From: Shewanella glacialimarina
GTDB lineage: Bacteria; Pseudomonadota; Gammaproteobacteria; Enterobacterales; Shewanellaceae
Direction: 5' to 3'
Assembly (NCBI RefSeq): GCF_020511155.1
Contig: NZ_CP041216.1
Location: 1,488,001 to 1,552,000 of the forward strand
Length of the DNA: 64,000 bases
Shown here piece by piece: positions 27,057 to 37,639 of this stretch. The translations under genes and the position numbers were made by a program. Under the pieces are notes generated by a model. That model was not told the DNA's origin, searched no databases, and was given only the letters and a program-made list of their open reading frames with translations. Each line of letters begins with the position of its first letter. Position 1 is the stretch's first letter.

Positions 27057-27656
27057 ATGAAATTTAGTCCGTTGGTCGATGAACTGATCCAATCACTGCG
27101 CATCTTACCTGGTGTTGGCCCTAAATCGGCACAACGTATGGCATTTCAATTATTAGAACGTGAAAGAAAGGCCGGGATTAAACTGGCTGAGTCGTTACAA
27201 AAAGCTATGTCTGAAGTTGGTCATTGTCAGCGTTGCCGCACGTTTACCGAGCAAGCACTTTGCCCTATTTGCGCCAGTCATAAGCGGGGGAATGCGGAAA
27301 TAATATGCGTAGTCGAAACTGCAGCAGATGTGCTAGCCATTGAAGCAGGCGGCCACTTTAACGGTCGATATTTTGTATTGTTAGGCCATTTATCACCTTT
27401 AGATGGTGTCGGCCCAGAAGAGCTAGGCTTAGCCTTACTTGAACAGCAATTATCCTCAGATGATGTACAAGAGCTTATTTTAGCCACCAACCCAACCGTC
27501 GAGGGCGATGCTACCGCACATTTTATCGCTGATATGGCCCGTCGTCATAATGTGATCATTAGTCGTATTGCCCACGGTGTACCGGTAGGTGGTGAATTAG
27601 AGTATGTAGATAGCACCACATTAGCCTTATCTTTTAATGGTCGTATTAAGTTATAA
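27057..27656 (+). CDS. recR: RecR, recombination mediator protein
   Basis: 199 residues, the standard length. N-terminal helix-hairpin-helix ([14 protein letters not shown]), a four-cysteine zinc site (C57, C60, C69, C72), and a TOPRIM domain containing [12 protein letters not shown] and [13 protein letters not shown]. With RecO (and RecF) it loads RecA onto SSB-coated single strands at gaps. Upstream dnaX and ybaB, its usual partners, are absent from this window. Confidence 0.96.
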   Translation: MKFSPLVDELIQSLRILPGVGPKSAQRMAFQLLERERKAGIKLAESLQKAMSEVGHCQRCRTFTEQALCPICASHKRGNAEIICVVETAADVLAIEAGGHFNGRYFVLLGHLSPLDGVGPEELGLALLEQQLSSDDVQELILATNPTVEGDATAHFIADMARRHNVIISRIAHGVPVGGELEYVDSTTLALSFNGRIKL

Positions 27657-27753
27657 GCCTAATAAAAACGCCCTCATAATCCTGCTAACGCATTTGCCAT
27701 CATTGACAGTCAGTTGATGATGGCTTAAAAAAACAGCAAAAAAATCATTGCCC

Positions 27754-27781
27754 CTTGAAAAGTGATCACCAAGCCCCATCT
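27754..27781 (+). promoter_or_regulatory. sigma-32 heat-shock promoter of htpG
   Basis: CTTGAAA (27754-27760) and CCCCATCT (27774-27781) are separated by 13 nt, an almost perfect match to the sigma-32 consensus. It lies about 105 nt upstream of the htpG ATG. Confidence 0.92.
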
Positions 27782-27886
27782 CTTGTATAACGAAACATTA
27801 AAGAGTGGTGACTTTTGCTGGGTGATATCAATCTTATCTGCCAAATGTCATCGTTTATGTAAAAAGTAATATCAAGGGAATTATTC

Positions 27887-29800
27887 ATGTCACAACAAGA
27901 AACACATGGCTTTCAAACCGAAGTTAAACAATTACTGCATTTGATGATCCACTCTCTGTATTCAAACAAAGAGATTTTCTTACGTGAATTAGTTTCAAAT
28001 GCGGCCGATGCAGCGGATAAATTACGCTATTTAGCGCTAAGCAATGATGATTTATATGAAGGTGACGGCGATCTTCGAGTTCGCGTCAGTACCGATAAAG
28101 AAAAAGGCACTGTCACTATTTCTGATAATGGTATCGGTATGACACGTGATGGTGTTATCGAACATTTAGGTACAATTGCTAAGTCAGGTACGAAAGAGTT
28201 TTTCAGCCATTTATCAGGTGAAGCGTCTAAAGATTCACAATTGATTGGTCAATTTGGTGTTGGTTTTTACTCTGCATTTATCGTCGCGAAAAAAGTGACC
28301 GTGCGGACTCGCGCTGCGGGCAAGCCAGCCAGTGAAGGCGTGTTGTGGGAATCGGCTGGTGAAGGCGATTTTACCGTAGATAACATCACTAAAAATACCC
28401 GTGGTACTGAAATCACCTTACATTTACGTGACGAAGAAAAAGAATTTGCTGACGATTATCGTCTGCGTTCAATCATCACCAAGTATTCTGATCATATCTC
28501 TGTACCTGTGCAAATGTTTGAAGCAGGTCAACCTGAATCAGACGGCCCAGACGGTGAGAAAATTCCCGCAACTGAAGGTGCTTGGAAACTGATGAACAAA
28601 GCGACTGCGCTTTGGACCCGTAATAAAGCGGATATTTCAGATGAAGAATACCAAGAGTTCTACAAGCATATTTCACACGATTACAGCGACGCACTAAAGT
28701 GGGCTCACAACCGTGTTGAAGGTAAGCAAGAGTACACTAGCTTATTATATATCCCGGCAAAAGCGCCGTTTGATATGTTTAACCGTGATCAAAAACATGG
28801 CTTAAAGTTATTTGTACAACGTGTATTCGTTATGGATGACGCTGAGCAGTTCATGCCGACCTACTTGCGCTTTGTAAAAGGGTTAATTGATTCAAATGAC
28901 CTACCACTTAACGTGTCTCGTGAAATTTTACAAGACAACAAAGTGACCCAAACATTGCGTCAGGCACTAACGAAACGTGCTTTAGGCATGCTTGAAAAAA
29001 TTGCTAAAGATGATGCTGAACAATATCAATCTTTCTGGGCTGAATTTGGTCAAGTATTAAAAGAAGGTCCAGCAGAAGATTATGCTAACCGTGAGCGTAT
29101 TGCCGGTTTGCTACGCTTTGCGTCTACCAATGACAATAGTGCTGCAACCACTGTGTCATTAGAAGACTATATTGGCCGCATGAAAGAAGGCCAAGAAAAG
29201 ATTTATTACATAGTGGCAGACAGCCATGACGCTGCGGTAAATAGCCCTCATCTTGAACTATTGCGCAAAAAAGGCATTGAAGTGTTACTGATGTCTGAGC
29301 GTATTGATGAATGGTTAATTAACCACTTAACTGAATTTAAAGGCAAGCAACTGCATTCAGTAACCAAAGGTGATTTAGAGCTAGGTTCATTAGAAGATGA
29401 AGCTGACAAAGAAGCACAAGAAAAAGTTGCCGAAGAAGCTAAAGGCCTAGTTGAGCGCATCAAAGCGGCGTTAGCCGGTAAAGTGTCTGATGTTAAAGTG
29501 ACGTCACGCTTAACCGATACCCCAGCTTGTGTGGTCACCGGTGAAGGCGAAATGTCGACCCAAATGATTAAATTGATGCAAGCGGCAGGTCAACCTGTTC
29601 CTGATTCAAAGCCAACATTTGAGATTAACCCAAGCCATCCTTTAGTTGAGCGTTTGAGTAATGAACAAGACGAGCAATTGTTTGCAGATTGGTCTAACTT
29701 GTTACTACAACAAGCCCAGCTTTCAGAAAAGGGCAGCTTAGCCGACCCTTCAGCGTTCATTAAATTAATGAACCAAATGTTAATGTCGAGCTTTAAGTAA
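27887..29800 (+). CDS. htpG: HtpG, Hsp90-family molecular chaperone
   Basis: 637 residues. N-terminal GHKL ATPase domain with [18 protein letters not shown], the DNGIGM box and the lid/[10 protein letters not shown] segment; a middle domain containing [11 protein letters not shown] with the arginine that contacts ATP phosphate; and a C-terminal dimerisation domain. It lacks the charged linker and MEEVD tail of eukaryotic Hsp90, as expected. It refolds client proteins with DnaK after heat stress; in Shewanella oneidensis HtpG is needed for growth at raised temperature. A sigma-32 promoter lies upstream and a strong terminator follows. Confidence 0.98.
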   Translation: MSQQETHGFQTEVKQLLHLMIHSLYSNKEIFLRELVSNAADAADKLRYLALSNDDLYEGDGDLRVRVSTDKEKGTVTISDNGIGMTRDGVIEHLGTIAKSGTKEFFSHLSGEASKDSQLIGQFGVGFYSAFIVAKKVTVRTRAAGKPASEGVLWESAGEGDFTVDNITKNTRGTEITLHLRDEEKEFADDYRLRSIITKYSDHISVPVQMFEAGQPESDGPDGEKIPATEGAWKLMNKATALWTRNKADISDEEYQEFYKHISHDYSDALKWAHNRVEGKQEYTSLLYIPAKAPFDMFNRDQKHGLKLFVQRVFVMDDAEQFMPTYLRFVKGLIDSNDLPLNVSREILQDNKVTQTLRQALTKRALGMLEKIAKDDAEQYQSFWAEFGQVLKEGPAEDYANRERIAGLLRFASTNDNSAATTVSLEDYIGRMKEGQEKIYYIVADSHDAAVNSPHLELLRKKGIEVLLMSERIDEWLINHLTEFKGKQLHSVTKGDLELGSLEDEADKEAQEKVAEEAKGLVERIKAALAGKVSDVKVTSRLTDTPACVVTGEGEMSTQMIKLMQAAGQPVPDSKPTFEINPSHPLVERLSNEQDEQLFADWSNLLLQQAQLSEKGSLADPSAFIKLMNQMLMSSFK

Positions 29801-29814
29801 TACTAAGCGGATAA

Positions 29815-29840
29815 AAAAGCGGACTTAGTGTCCGCTTTTG
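29815..29840 (+). terminator. terminator after htpG
   Basis: AAAAGCGGAC stem, loop TTAGT (29825-29829), GTCCGCTTTT (29830-29839), then TGTATTTT. The next gene starts 17 nt later. Confidence 0.88.
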
Positions 29841-29856
29841 TATTTTAAGGGGACCT

Positions 29857-30723
29857 ATGGAACACATCATTTCGTTAACCAAAGAAAATATCCAGCAAGT
29901 TGTTGATGCTTCAATGGAAAAAGTCGTGGTATTGACTTTTTTTGCTCAACAAAAGCCAGAAAGCATCCAAATGCTGCAAACTCTTGAGCAACTTGCCACT
30001 GTGCAAGCTGGTCGTTTTATATTGGCCAGTGTTGATTGCGAAGTGGAGATGGAAATCGCCCAGTATTTCCAAATTGAAAGCTTACCCACTACGTTAATTC
30101 TAGATAAAGGTCGCCCGATTGATGGTTTTGCAGGCGTTCAAGATGCTGCCAGTGTCGCAAGCTTGTTGGATAAGCATTTACCAGCACTTTGGTTGCAAGC
30201 TTTTGATGGCGTAAAAGCGCAGCTTGCGCAAGCTGAGCCCTTAACACAGGAGGCATTAACCTTACTGGTGGCGCAATTAAAAGAGATCGCGGTACAAGCT
30301 GATAACATGGCTGAAGTGCGTTTAGTCTTAGCTGATGTTTATTTACAGTTAGGTGCACTTGCAGATGCCAAGCCTTTAATTGAAGGGATAGGGCTTGCGG
30401 ATCAAGACAGTTATTACCAAAACTTAAAAGCTAAGCTGGCGTTAGCAGAAGATGCTGCGGACACACCAGAAATTCGCCAGCTTCAACAACAGCTTGAAGA
30501 AACGCCGGGTGATATCATCTTATCTATCGACTTAGCTAAGGCACTGAATAAAGCCCAGCGTAATGAAGAAGCGTTAGCTTGCCTTTTTAGCTTTTTACAA
30601 AAAGATCTTAATGCTGGTGATGGAAAAGTTAAACAAATGTTTCTAGAGATCATGACCGCCATGGGGCAGGGGAATGCGTTAGCCAATCAATATCGCCGTA
30701 AGTTGTACACCTTGCTGTATTAA
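29857..30723 (+). CDS. ybbN: YbbN/CnoX-type thioredoxin-TPR chaperone
   Basis: 288 residues. A thioredoxin fold (about 1-108) is joined to a TPR-like helical region (about 130-288); the C-terminus (YRRKLYTLLY) matches E. coli YbbN/CnoX (YRRQLYALLY). The active-site position reads FFAQQKPES, with no cysteine, so it cannot act as a thiol oxidoreductase there. A single cysteine in VDCEVE corresponds to the conserved Cys63 of E. coli CnoX. In E. coli the protein is a holdase that hands clients to GroEL/ES after oxidative stress. It lies between htpG and adk, behind a AAGGGG ribosome site. Confidence 0.88.
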   Translation: MEHIISLTKENIQQVVDASMEKVVVLTFFAQQKPESIQMLQTLEQLATVQAGRFILASVDCEVEMEIAQYFQIESLPTTLILDKGRPIDGFAGVQDAASVASLLDKHLPALWLQAFDGVKAQLAQAEPLTQEALTLLVAQLKEIAVQADNMAEVRLVLADVYLQLGALADAKPLIEGIGLADQDSYYQNLKAKLALAEDAADTPEIRQLQQQLEETPGDIILSIDLAKALNKAQRNEEALACLFSFLQKDLNAGDGKVKQMFLEIMTAMGQGNALANQYRRKLYTLLY

Positions 30724-30844
30724 ACACGGACGTCGTTACATTAGGTCAATCTTATTAGATATAGGTCTAATGCAGTGCTATTGCTACTATGAAAAGAGCG
30801 GTAGATATGCGAAAATCGCCGCCCTAAAAAGAATATAATCTTAA

Positions 30845-31504
<660 letters not shown>

Positions 31505-31546
31505 TAGCTTAATCAAATTGATCACAATGCCTTAGTTGGTATTGTT

Positions 31547-31577
31547 TAAAAGCCTGCATTGCAGGCTTTTTTATTTT
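31547..31577 (+). terminator. terminator after adk
   Basis: AAAAGCCTGC, loop ATT, GCAGGCTTTT (ending near 31570), then TTATTTTTATT. Confidence 0.9.
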
Positions 31578-31594
31578 TATTACAGCCTATCGCT

Positions 31595-31933
31595 ATGATA
31601 GTTGCTGAACATTTAATTCAGAAATCACAAAAATCGTTGTTTTCGACGTCCTATGAGATAAGTATTAACACTATCTGCGGATTAGTTATTGGCCGGATTA
31701 ACGAACAGTGGAGTGAGTTTAGTAGATTTAATATGTCCTGCCTTTATATCAGACTGTTAGAAACCCTAGTAGAAATCTCGATAGCGGTAAAACAAACCTC
31801 TGTTAATGCAGGAACTAAGTGTAATGGCTTTATGCCAGGTTTAAATGATGATGATATTCATAGCGATATGATTATTGACCTAGTTAAAGAACAGGTGTCG
31901 TTTAGCGGCAATGAAGCACTAAAAGTCATTTAA
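31595..31933 (+). CDS. Small hypothetical protein (uncertain)
   Basis: 112 codons from the ATG at 31595. I recognise no family. It has no clear ribosome site, membrane helix or signal, and begins right after the adk terminator; an alternative TTG start would lie inside that terminator. Three cysteines and a mixed hydrophobic pattern (CLYIRLLETLVEISIAV) are visible. A terminator hairpin follows closely and the coding orientation fits its neighbours, which are weak points in favour. It may be a real lineage-specific gene or a chance ORF. Confidence 0.4.
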   Translation: MIVAEHLIQKSQKSLFSTSYEISINTICGLVIGRINEQWSEFSRFNMSCLYIRLLETLVEISIAVKQTSVNAGTKCNGFMPGLNDDDIHSDMIIDLVKEQVSFSGNEALKVI

Positions 31934-31961
31934 TCTCATGAAGTTAATGTGATATCATGCG

Positions 31962-31990
31962 CCGCCTTTTGTCAAAGGCGGTTTTTATTT
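31962..31990 (+). terminator. terminator upstream of gsk
   Basis: CCGCCTTT (31962-31969), loop TGTC, AAAGGCGG (31974-31981), then TTTTTATTT. Confidence 0.88.
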
Positions 31991-32068
31991 AATCATGGCT
32001 TACAGCAATAATAAGCTAAACTGATATTTATATTTGGTTGCACGGATGCAAACTCATGAGAATCGATT

Positions 32069-33373
32069 ATGAAGTTTCCTGGTCAACGTAAGTCGAAACA
32101 TTACTTTCCTGTCAGTAACCGCGATCCACTTCTGGCGCAGTTTACCCATCAACCTCAAGCATTTTCTACTTATATTTGTGGAGTTGATCAAACGTTAGTC
32201 GATATTGAAGCGAAAGTTGCCGATGATTTGCTTGAACGTTACGGCTTGCCTAAAGGTAACTCAACACTAATCGATGATGATGGCGCCCATGCGCTTTATA
32301 ATGAACTTAAATCTAATGACATGATCAGCGACGAGTTTGCTGGTGGCACCATAGGCAACACGGTACATAACTATTCCATTTTAGCCGATGATCGCTCAGT
32401 GTTGTTTGGCGTGATGAGCCAGAATATTATGGTCGGTAGCTATGCTTATCGCTACCTTTGCAATACCTCTTCAAAAGTTGACTTAAATTATCTTCAACCT
32501 GTAGATGGCCCAATTGGTCGTTGCTTTACATTAATTTCAGAAGACGGTGAGCGCACTTTTGCTATCAGCAAAGGCTCGATGGATAAACTGACCCCACATT
32601 ATATTAACCAACAGGTGATTCAAGAAAGCTCAGCATTAGTGATTACTGCCTATTTGATGCGTGCTAGCGAAGGTGACGGTATGACATCTGCTGCGATGAA
32701 AGCGATTGAATATGCAAAAGCTGCTGAAGTGCCTGTAGTATTAACACTAGGCACCCGTTTTTTAATTCAAGAAGACCCTGTTTGGTGGCAAAAGTTTATT
32801 AAAGAACATGTCACTATTTTGGCCATGAATGAAGATGAAGGTGAAGCGCTTACAGGGTTCAAAGACCCATTGTTAGCCAGTGAGGCTGCACTTGAGTGGT
32901 GTGATATGGTGTTGACCACGGCAGGCCCAATTGGTTTATATACAGCAGGATATGCCGAAGACAGTGCCAAGCGTGAAACGAGTCATACTTTATTACCTGG
33001 TGCTATTCCTGAGTTCAATCGTTATGAATTTTCTCGCCCTATGCTAAAAGCTGACTGTGAAGAACCCATTAAAGTCTATGCCCACATTGCGCCTTATATG
33101 GGTGGACCTGATTATATACGTAACACCAATGGTGCAGGAGATGGCGCTTTATCAGCCTTATTGCACGACTTGTCAGCCAATACCTTCCATAAAACCAATG
33201 TCCCTGGGTCAAGTAAACATAAACGCGATGGTTTATGTTATTCATCGTTTTCGCAAGTGTGTAAGTATGCTAACCGCGTTGCCTATGAAGTGTTAGCTCA
33301 ACACAGTCCACGTCTATCGCGCGGTTTACCAGAGCGAGAAGACAGCCTAGAAGAGTCTTATTGGGAACGCTAA
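32069..33373 (+). CDS. gsk: Inosine-guanosine kinase
   Basis: 434 residues, matching E. coli Gsk from its first residues (MKFPGQRKSKHYFPVSNRDP). PfkB-family features: GGTIGNTVHNY in the substrate region, and the C-terminal signature NTNGAGDGALSAL with the catalytic Asp. It phosphorylates inosine and guanosine to IMP and GMP in purine salvage, using ATP. Adjacent to adk as in E. coli, though without hemH between. Followed by a strong terminator. Confidence 0.96.
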   Translation: MKFPGQRKSKHYFPVSNRDPLLAQFTHQPQAFSTYICGVDQTLVDIEAKVADDLLERYGLPKGNSTLIDDDGAHALYNELKSNDMISDEFAGGTIGNTVHNYSILADDRSVLFGVMSQNIMVGSYAYRYLCNTSSKVDLNYLQPVDGPIGRCFTLISEDGERTFAISKGSMDKLTPHYINQQVIQESSALVITAYLMRASEGDGMTSAAMKAIEYAKAAEVPVVLTLGTRFLIQEDPVWWQKFIKEHVTILAMNEDEGEALTGFKDPLLASEAALEWCDMVLTTAGPIGLYTAGYAEDSAKRETSHTLLPGAIPEFNRYEFSRPMLKADCEEPIKVYAHIAPYMGGPDYIRNTNGAGDGALSALLHDLSANTFHKTNVPGSSKHKRDGLCYSSFSQVCKYANRVAYEVLAQHSPRLSRGLPEREDSLEESYWER

Positions 33374-33413
33374 TCAGTGGTTTAGTGAGCTAAACAAATA
33401 ACAGTCTAAAAAT

Positions 33414-33448
33414 AAACGATAATGTTTTGTCATTATCGTTTTTTTTTC
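33414..33448 (+). terminator. terminator after gsk
   Basis: AAACGATAATG (33414-33424), loop TTTTGT, CATTATCGTTT (33431-33441), then a run of seven more T residues. Confidence 0.93.
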
Positions 33449-33497
33449 ATCAAATTTTAATAGAATAGGCCTAGGTTAATAATTGAAGGAGCTTAAA

Positions 33498-34328
33498 GTG
33501 AAAGGACAAATTTTACGTGAAATGCATGTACTCAAGGCCATTGAGCCAGATTTTGAAGTACAAAGACGTGTCGCCTTTATAAAATCGAAGCTCAAAGAGG
33601 CCCATTGTCATTCATTAGTGTTGGGGATCAGCGGTGGAGTGGACTCATCTTTAACCGGTCGTTTATGTCAGTTAGCGGTCGATAGCTTAAATCAGGAGTT
33701 AGCCGATAAACGTTATCAATTTATTGCCGTGCGCTTACCTTATCAAGTCCAAAAAGATGAAGATGAAGCACAATTAGCCTGCCAATTTATTCAACCGTCT
33801 AAACAAGTGACCGTTAACATTGCTGAAGGTGTTATTGGCGTGCATCAAGCCACCTTAGCTGGTTTGAGCAATGCGGGAGTATCTTTACCTGAAGAAGGTA
33901 AAGTCGACTTTGTTAAGGGTAATGTAAAAGCCAGAATGCGCATGATAGCGCAATATGAAATAGCCGGTATGGTAGGCGGTTTAGTGGTTGGCACCGATCA
34001 TAGCGCAGAAAATATTACCGGCTTTTATACTAAATTTGGTGATGGCGCCTGCGATTTAGCGCCATTGTTTGGTTTAAATAAACGCCAGGTTCGTCAACTT
34101 GCTGCCTTTTTGGGTGCGCCAGATATTCTGGTAAAAAAAGCGCCTACAGCTGACTTAGAAGAAGACAAACCACAATTAGAAGATGAAGTGGCGCTAGGTA
34201 TGAGCTACGATCAAATTGATGATTTTCTGGAAGGCAAACCGGTCGATGCAAGCGTTGAAACCAAGCTGATTAGCATTTATCAGCGGACCCAGCATAAGCG
34301 TAAAGCGATACCCACTATTTACGATTAA
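33498..34328 (+). CDS. nadE: NadE, ammonia-dependent NAD(+) synthetase
   Basis: 276 residues from the GTG at 33498, chosen because AAGGAG lies 6 nt upstream (33486-33491); a TTG at 33483 would overlap that ribosome site. ATP-pyrophosphatase motif GISGGVDSS near 41-49, the deamido-NAD region [14 protein letters not shown], and [14 protein letters not shown], all as in E. coli NadE. No glutaminase domain, so it uses ammonia. It makes NAD from nicotinate adenine dinucleotide, the last step of NAD synthesis. Confidence 0.96.
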   Translation: MKGQILREMHVLKAIEPDFEVQRRVAFIKSKLKEAHCHSLVLGISGGVDSSLTGRLCQLAVDSLNQELADKRYQFIAVRLPYQVQKDEDEAQLACQFIQPSKQVTVNIAEGVIGVHQATLAGLSNAGVSLPEEGKVDFVKGNVKARMRMIAQYEIAGMVGGLVVGTDHSAENITGFYTKFGDGACDLAPLFGLNKRQVRQLAAFLGAPDILVKKAPTADLEEDKPQLEDEVALGMSYDQIDDFLEGKPVDASVETKLISIYQRTQHKRKAIPTIYD

Positions 34329-34364
34329 TATCGCTATGATTACGGATTAAGCCGACAATATATG

Positions 34365-34406
34365 TGACACAAGTTAAGCTAATTCTAACCTGTGTCATTT
34401 GGTTTT
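34365..34406 (+). terminator. hairpin after nadE
   Basis: TGACACA (34365-34371) pairs with TGTGTCA (34391-34397), and the stem continues inward through GTTA/TAAC after one mismatch. It is followed by TTTGGTTTT, a weak T-run. Confidence 0.6.
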
Positions 34407-34489
34407 ATGTCATTCGACTTAATTTAGGGTGGCTAATAAGCTGATTCTCTATGTTAATATATTAAAAGCATTACTTTTAAGGAATTAAC

Positions 34490-35497
34490 TTGTTAGCTAA
34501 GGTCCAATCTAGATTATCGCTTCAGGTCGGTCTGATTATTGCCATCACAGTTGCGTTTATCACTGTAACTGGTTGCAATCAAGTTGCTGTTAGCAAAAGT
34601 CCGGATAACGCTCTGAGACTGGTAAAAGAAACCCTTGTTGATGGCGTTTTGTCAGCAGATGCGAGTATAGCTGTGACACTAGGCAGAAGCCGCACATTAT
34701 CGGTATGGGAAATTGCGACCAATAAATTATTACATCAATGGACTGATGATGACTTTGATGAGTCTAACTATCTGCTGGCTATGTCAGGTAATAACCAATA
34801 TCTGGCTACTGCCGGTAAACACAAAATATCTATTTTCAACCTTGAAACCGGCAAACTAGATATACGCTGGCCTGCTCAAGGCTTTAACCCCGACGCAAGT
34901 GTTTCAAGCCTTTTTTTAAGCCAAACCGGCAGTACTATTTTGGTGGGCATGAATGATGGTTCTATTACTGTTATTCAACGAAGCAGCATGACGATGTCAT
35001 TGTTCAAGCAACACAGTGGCGCAGTTAATCATATTGAACTATCTAATTTTGAACAGCAGGTATTATCAACAGGACTAGATGGTGACGTGCATATTTGGTC
35101 CACTTATAGTGGCGCGTTGATTAGTAGTTTTTCACGTCCGCAGCGGATCACCAGTGCTAGCTACGATGAAACTAATCGACGCTTGTTTATTGCCGATGCA
35201 CTAGATAACAATGTCATTCTTGACTCTCAAACCGCTTTGCCTATTAGCCAACTAGATTACCTTGAGCGTTATCGCTATTTTAGACAGGCTCTATTTATCA
35301 ATAATGCTAATAATTTAATTACCGCAACCTCAAAACAAACGGTTATCTACTGGGATGCAAACTCTGGAAAGGAGCTTTGTCACTGGGATATCAACGCCTA
35401 CAGTGCAGGCACAACGGTATTTTCCATGAGGATTAAACCTAATGGAAAACTATTAACCTTAAGTTCTGATGGTGGTCTTGAAACCTGGAGTTTGTAA
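34490..35497 (+). CDS. WD40-like beta-propeller lipoprotein
   Basis: 335 residues. The start is TTG at 34490 behind AAGGAATTAAC. The signal peptide ends FITVTGC, a lipobox with Cys near 29. The rest is a series of WD40-like blades, for example TLGRSRTLSVWEIATNKLLHQW, VLSTGLDGDVHIWSTYSGAL and KQTVIYWDANSGKELCHWDI. Such propellers usually act as protein-binding platforms; no partner is evident. It is probably anchored in the periplasm. It is a single gene, with no obvious operon partner. Confidence 0.82.
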   Translation: MLAKVQSRLSLQVGLIIAITVAFITVTGCNQVAVSKSPDNALRLVKETLVDGVLSADASIAVTLGRSRTLSVWEIATNKLLHQWTDDDFDESNYLLAMSGNNQYLATAGKHKISIFNLETGKLDIRWPAQGFNPDASVSSLFLSQTGSTILVGMNDGSITVIQRSSMTMSLFKQHSGAVNHIELSNFEQQVLSTGLDGDVHIWSTYSGALISSFSRPQRITSASYDETNRRLFIADALDNNVILDSQTALPISQLDYLERYRYFRQALFINNANNLITATSKQTVIYWDANSGKELCHWDINAYSAGTTVFSMRIKPNGKLLTLSSDGGLETWSL

Positions 35498-35536
35498 ATG
35501 TGCCCAAATTTAGCTGGCAATAGGTATCAGATTCAT

Positions 35537-36079
35537 TTATCTGTCCTGGTGTAGCTTGGGTCTCAATAGATCAATCAAGGCATTAGGAAACTGTCGATAA
35601 TCTAAATATGGTGTGAGAAAAACCTGTTGGTGGTATCGAATCGTTTGCTGTTGATTCAATGAAAGAGTGCTAACAAGTAATGTACTTTCAATGGTAAAAC
35701 GTGAAAAGGTATTTTTACCGCAAATGATATGGATGATTGAGCTATCAGGTTTTATGTCGATAGTTTTCTCAGTAGACTGATCCACAATCGCAATGGCCAT
35801 TGGTAAATGAGCAATACTATTTTGTTGAAATAGTGTGTTTTGTATCGTTCTCCAACAAGATAATTCTTTACTCACAAGTTTGCAGATAATAATGATAATT
35901 TTTCGCCAATGATTACCATTAGCTTCGATTAGTCTTTTTGCTGCATTTGGGTCACTTTCGCTCCAATCTGTTGCAATGATAGGTGGTGTGGGCAAGTAAA
36001 AAATCACTTTAGGTAAAAGGGAACCAAAGTAGTGACTAATAATATTGTTTGAAAGTGTCTCATTGCTAGCGGTTTTCAT
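35537..36079 (-). CDS. Hypothetical protein, no family recognised
   Basis: 180 residues, no signal peptide or membrane helix, probably cytoplasmic. The composition is ordinary for the genome and there are several hydrophobic strand-like stretches (IIIIICKLV, SIIHIICGKN). The C-terminal PYLDYRQFPNALIDLLRP looks structured. The ATG at 36079 is the only good start. It lies convergent to the WD40 lipoprotein and divergent from the hydrolase. I cannot assign a function. Confidence 0.6.
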   Translation of the reverse strand: MKTASNETLSNNIISHYFGSLLPKVIFYLPTPPIIATDWSESDPNAAKRLIEANGNHWRKIIIIICKLVSKELSCWRTIQNTLFQQNSIAHLPMAIAIVDQSTEKTIDIKPDSSIIHIICGKNTFSRFTIESTLLVSTLSLNQQQTIRYHQQVFLTPYLDYRQFPNALIDLLRPKLHQDR

Positions 36080-36184
36080 GTTCTTTAGCTTTTAGCATAC
36101 TTGCTATTATAATAACCTATTCTGTCAGGCTATTTTAGGCCTTTATTTGCATCGTTGTAATCATTTTTTAGTATAAGGGAAATC

Positions 36185-37639
36185 ATGCGCGCTATTGTTA
36201 TCGGATCCACTAAGCATATGTTATTTGCCCTATTCTATAGCACTATAGGCACGTCTATTGCGTTGATTATTATTGCTGTATGGTTATTGAATGCTAGGCC
36301 AGAACTGTCACTTTGGCATACCACACATCTTAAAAATGAATATCATCAACAATCAGGTTTAGATAATTTTAAGCAGTATTTAGCACTAGAAGATAAACTA
36401 TTTGCTGAAGTCGAGCAGAAAATATACCAACAATACCAACCGGAGGTCGCCTCTCCGATAAATCGTTATGAAAAGGGCAGCTCATCGGATCCTGCTTTGT
36501 GGCATGAAGACTGGAATCGATCTTTTGAGTGGCCAAATGATGATGCAGAATTTGGTTTGTTATTGATCCACGGCATGTCTGACTCACCTTACTCGATGTC
36601 GCATATTGCTGAGCATTATCGACATCAAGCCCATATAGTCGGATTAAGATTACCAGGTCACGGCACCACGCCTTCAGGGCTAACAGATATTACCTGGCCT
36701 GATTTAGCAGGTGCTGTGGCGTTAGCTACCGCTCATTTATCTGATAAATTAAAAGGTAAACCCTTATATGTTGTAGGTTTTTCTACTGGTGCAGCACTCG
36801 CGCTAAACAACCAATTAGAAGCGATAAGTCTGAATAAGCCGACTCATTATGACAAGATGATTTTTATGTCACCAGCTATTGGCTTGGCTCCCATTGCCCA
36901 GGCGGCATATTGGCAGGCTAAACTAGGTGCATTACTTGGGCAGGAAAAACTGTTTTGGAATAGTATTGAAGTTGAGTACGATCCATTTAAATATATGTCA
37001 TTTGCCGTTAATGCAGGTGATATTGTTTACCAGCTAACTCTGCGTAATAAACAATTATTAGACAGTTTATCCGCAGAGCAAAAACAGAAAATCGCGCCCA
37101 TACAAACCTTTCAGTCAGTCATAGATGATACGGTTTCATCTGTGAATGTCGTCGATGAGCTTTACCGATATTTGCCTAAAAACGGTCATGAATTAGTGAT
37201 GTTTGACTATAATCGCAGTACCGGGTTTAGGCTGTTAATGAATCTTGATCCAATCACGTTTTTTGAACCATTTTGGACAAAGAATGATATGGATTATCGC
37301 TTAACGCTAATTGAAAGTCAGGCACAACAATCTAGGGCCGTACAAGCTAGAGAGCTTGGTATATTGAATCAGCAAGCCCCACAAGAACTATTGCTCGAAT
37401 GGCCTAAAGGTGTGTTCTCGCTTTCGCACATTGCGTTGCCATTTCCGATAGAAGACCCACTTTATGGCCCTTTGATAATAGAAAATACTGAAACGGTACA
37501 AATAGGCTTAGCGGTATTTCAAGCTGAAAAAGGATTGTTTTCTATGTCTGCCGCCAATATGTTGCGCCAAAAATGGAACCCATTCTACCCCTATATGATG
37601 GATAGAATGGACAAATTTATGATTCCACCTCAGGATTGA
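36185..37639 (+). CDS. Membrane-anchored alpha/beta hydrolase
   Basis: 484 residues. One N-terminal membrane helix (about 12-35) is followed by an alpha/beta-hydrolase domain. Oxyanion-type HG is at 129-130 (LLLIHGMSDSP), the nucleophile elbow is GFSTG with Ser200, and VIDDTVSS near 310 may carry the acid. The anchor suggests it acts at the inner membrane, probably on the periplasmic side. The substrate is unknown (lipase/esterase-like; LRLPGHGTTPSGL is typical of monoacylglycerol-lipase-like enzymes). A AAGGGAAATC ribosome site precedes the ATG. Its 3' end overlaps the convergent diguanylate cyclase gene by 23 bp. Confidence 0.8.
   Translation: MRAIVIGSTKHMLFALFYSTIGTSIALIIIAVWLLNARPELSLWHTTHLKNEYHQQSGLDNFKQYLALEDKLFAEVEQKIYQQYQPEVASPINRYEKGSSSDPALWHEDWNRSFEWPNDDAEFGLLLIHGMSDSPYSMSHIAEHYRHQAHIVGLRLPGHGTTPSGLTDITWPDLAGAVALATAHLSDKLKGKPLYVVGFSTGAALALNNQLEAISLNKPTHYDKMIFMSPAIGLAPIAQAAYWQAKLGALLGQEKLFWNSIEVEYDPFKYMSFAVNAGDIVYQLTLRNKQLLDSLSAEQKQKIAPIQTFQSVIDDTVSSVNVVDELYRYLPKNGHELVMFDYNRSTGFRLLMNLDPITFFEPFWTKNDMDYRLTLIESQAQQSRAVQARELGILNQQAPQELLLEWPKGVFSLSHIALPFPIEDPLYGPLIIENTETVQIGLAVFQAEKGLFSMSAANMLRQKWNPFYPYMMDRMDKFMIPPQD

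Noticed and set aside
30089..30358. 89-codon antisense ORF in ybbN
   Set aside because: Fully inside a supported gene and without features of its own.
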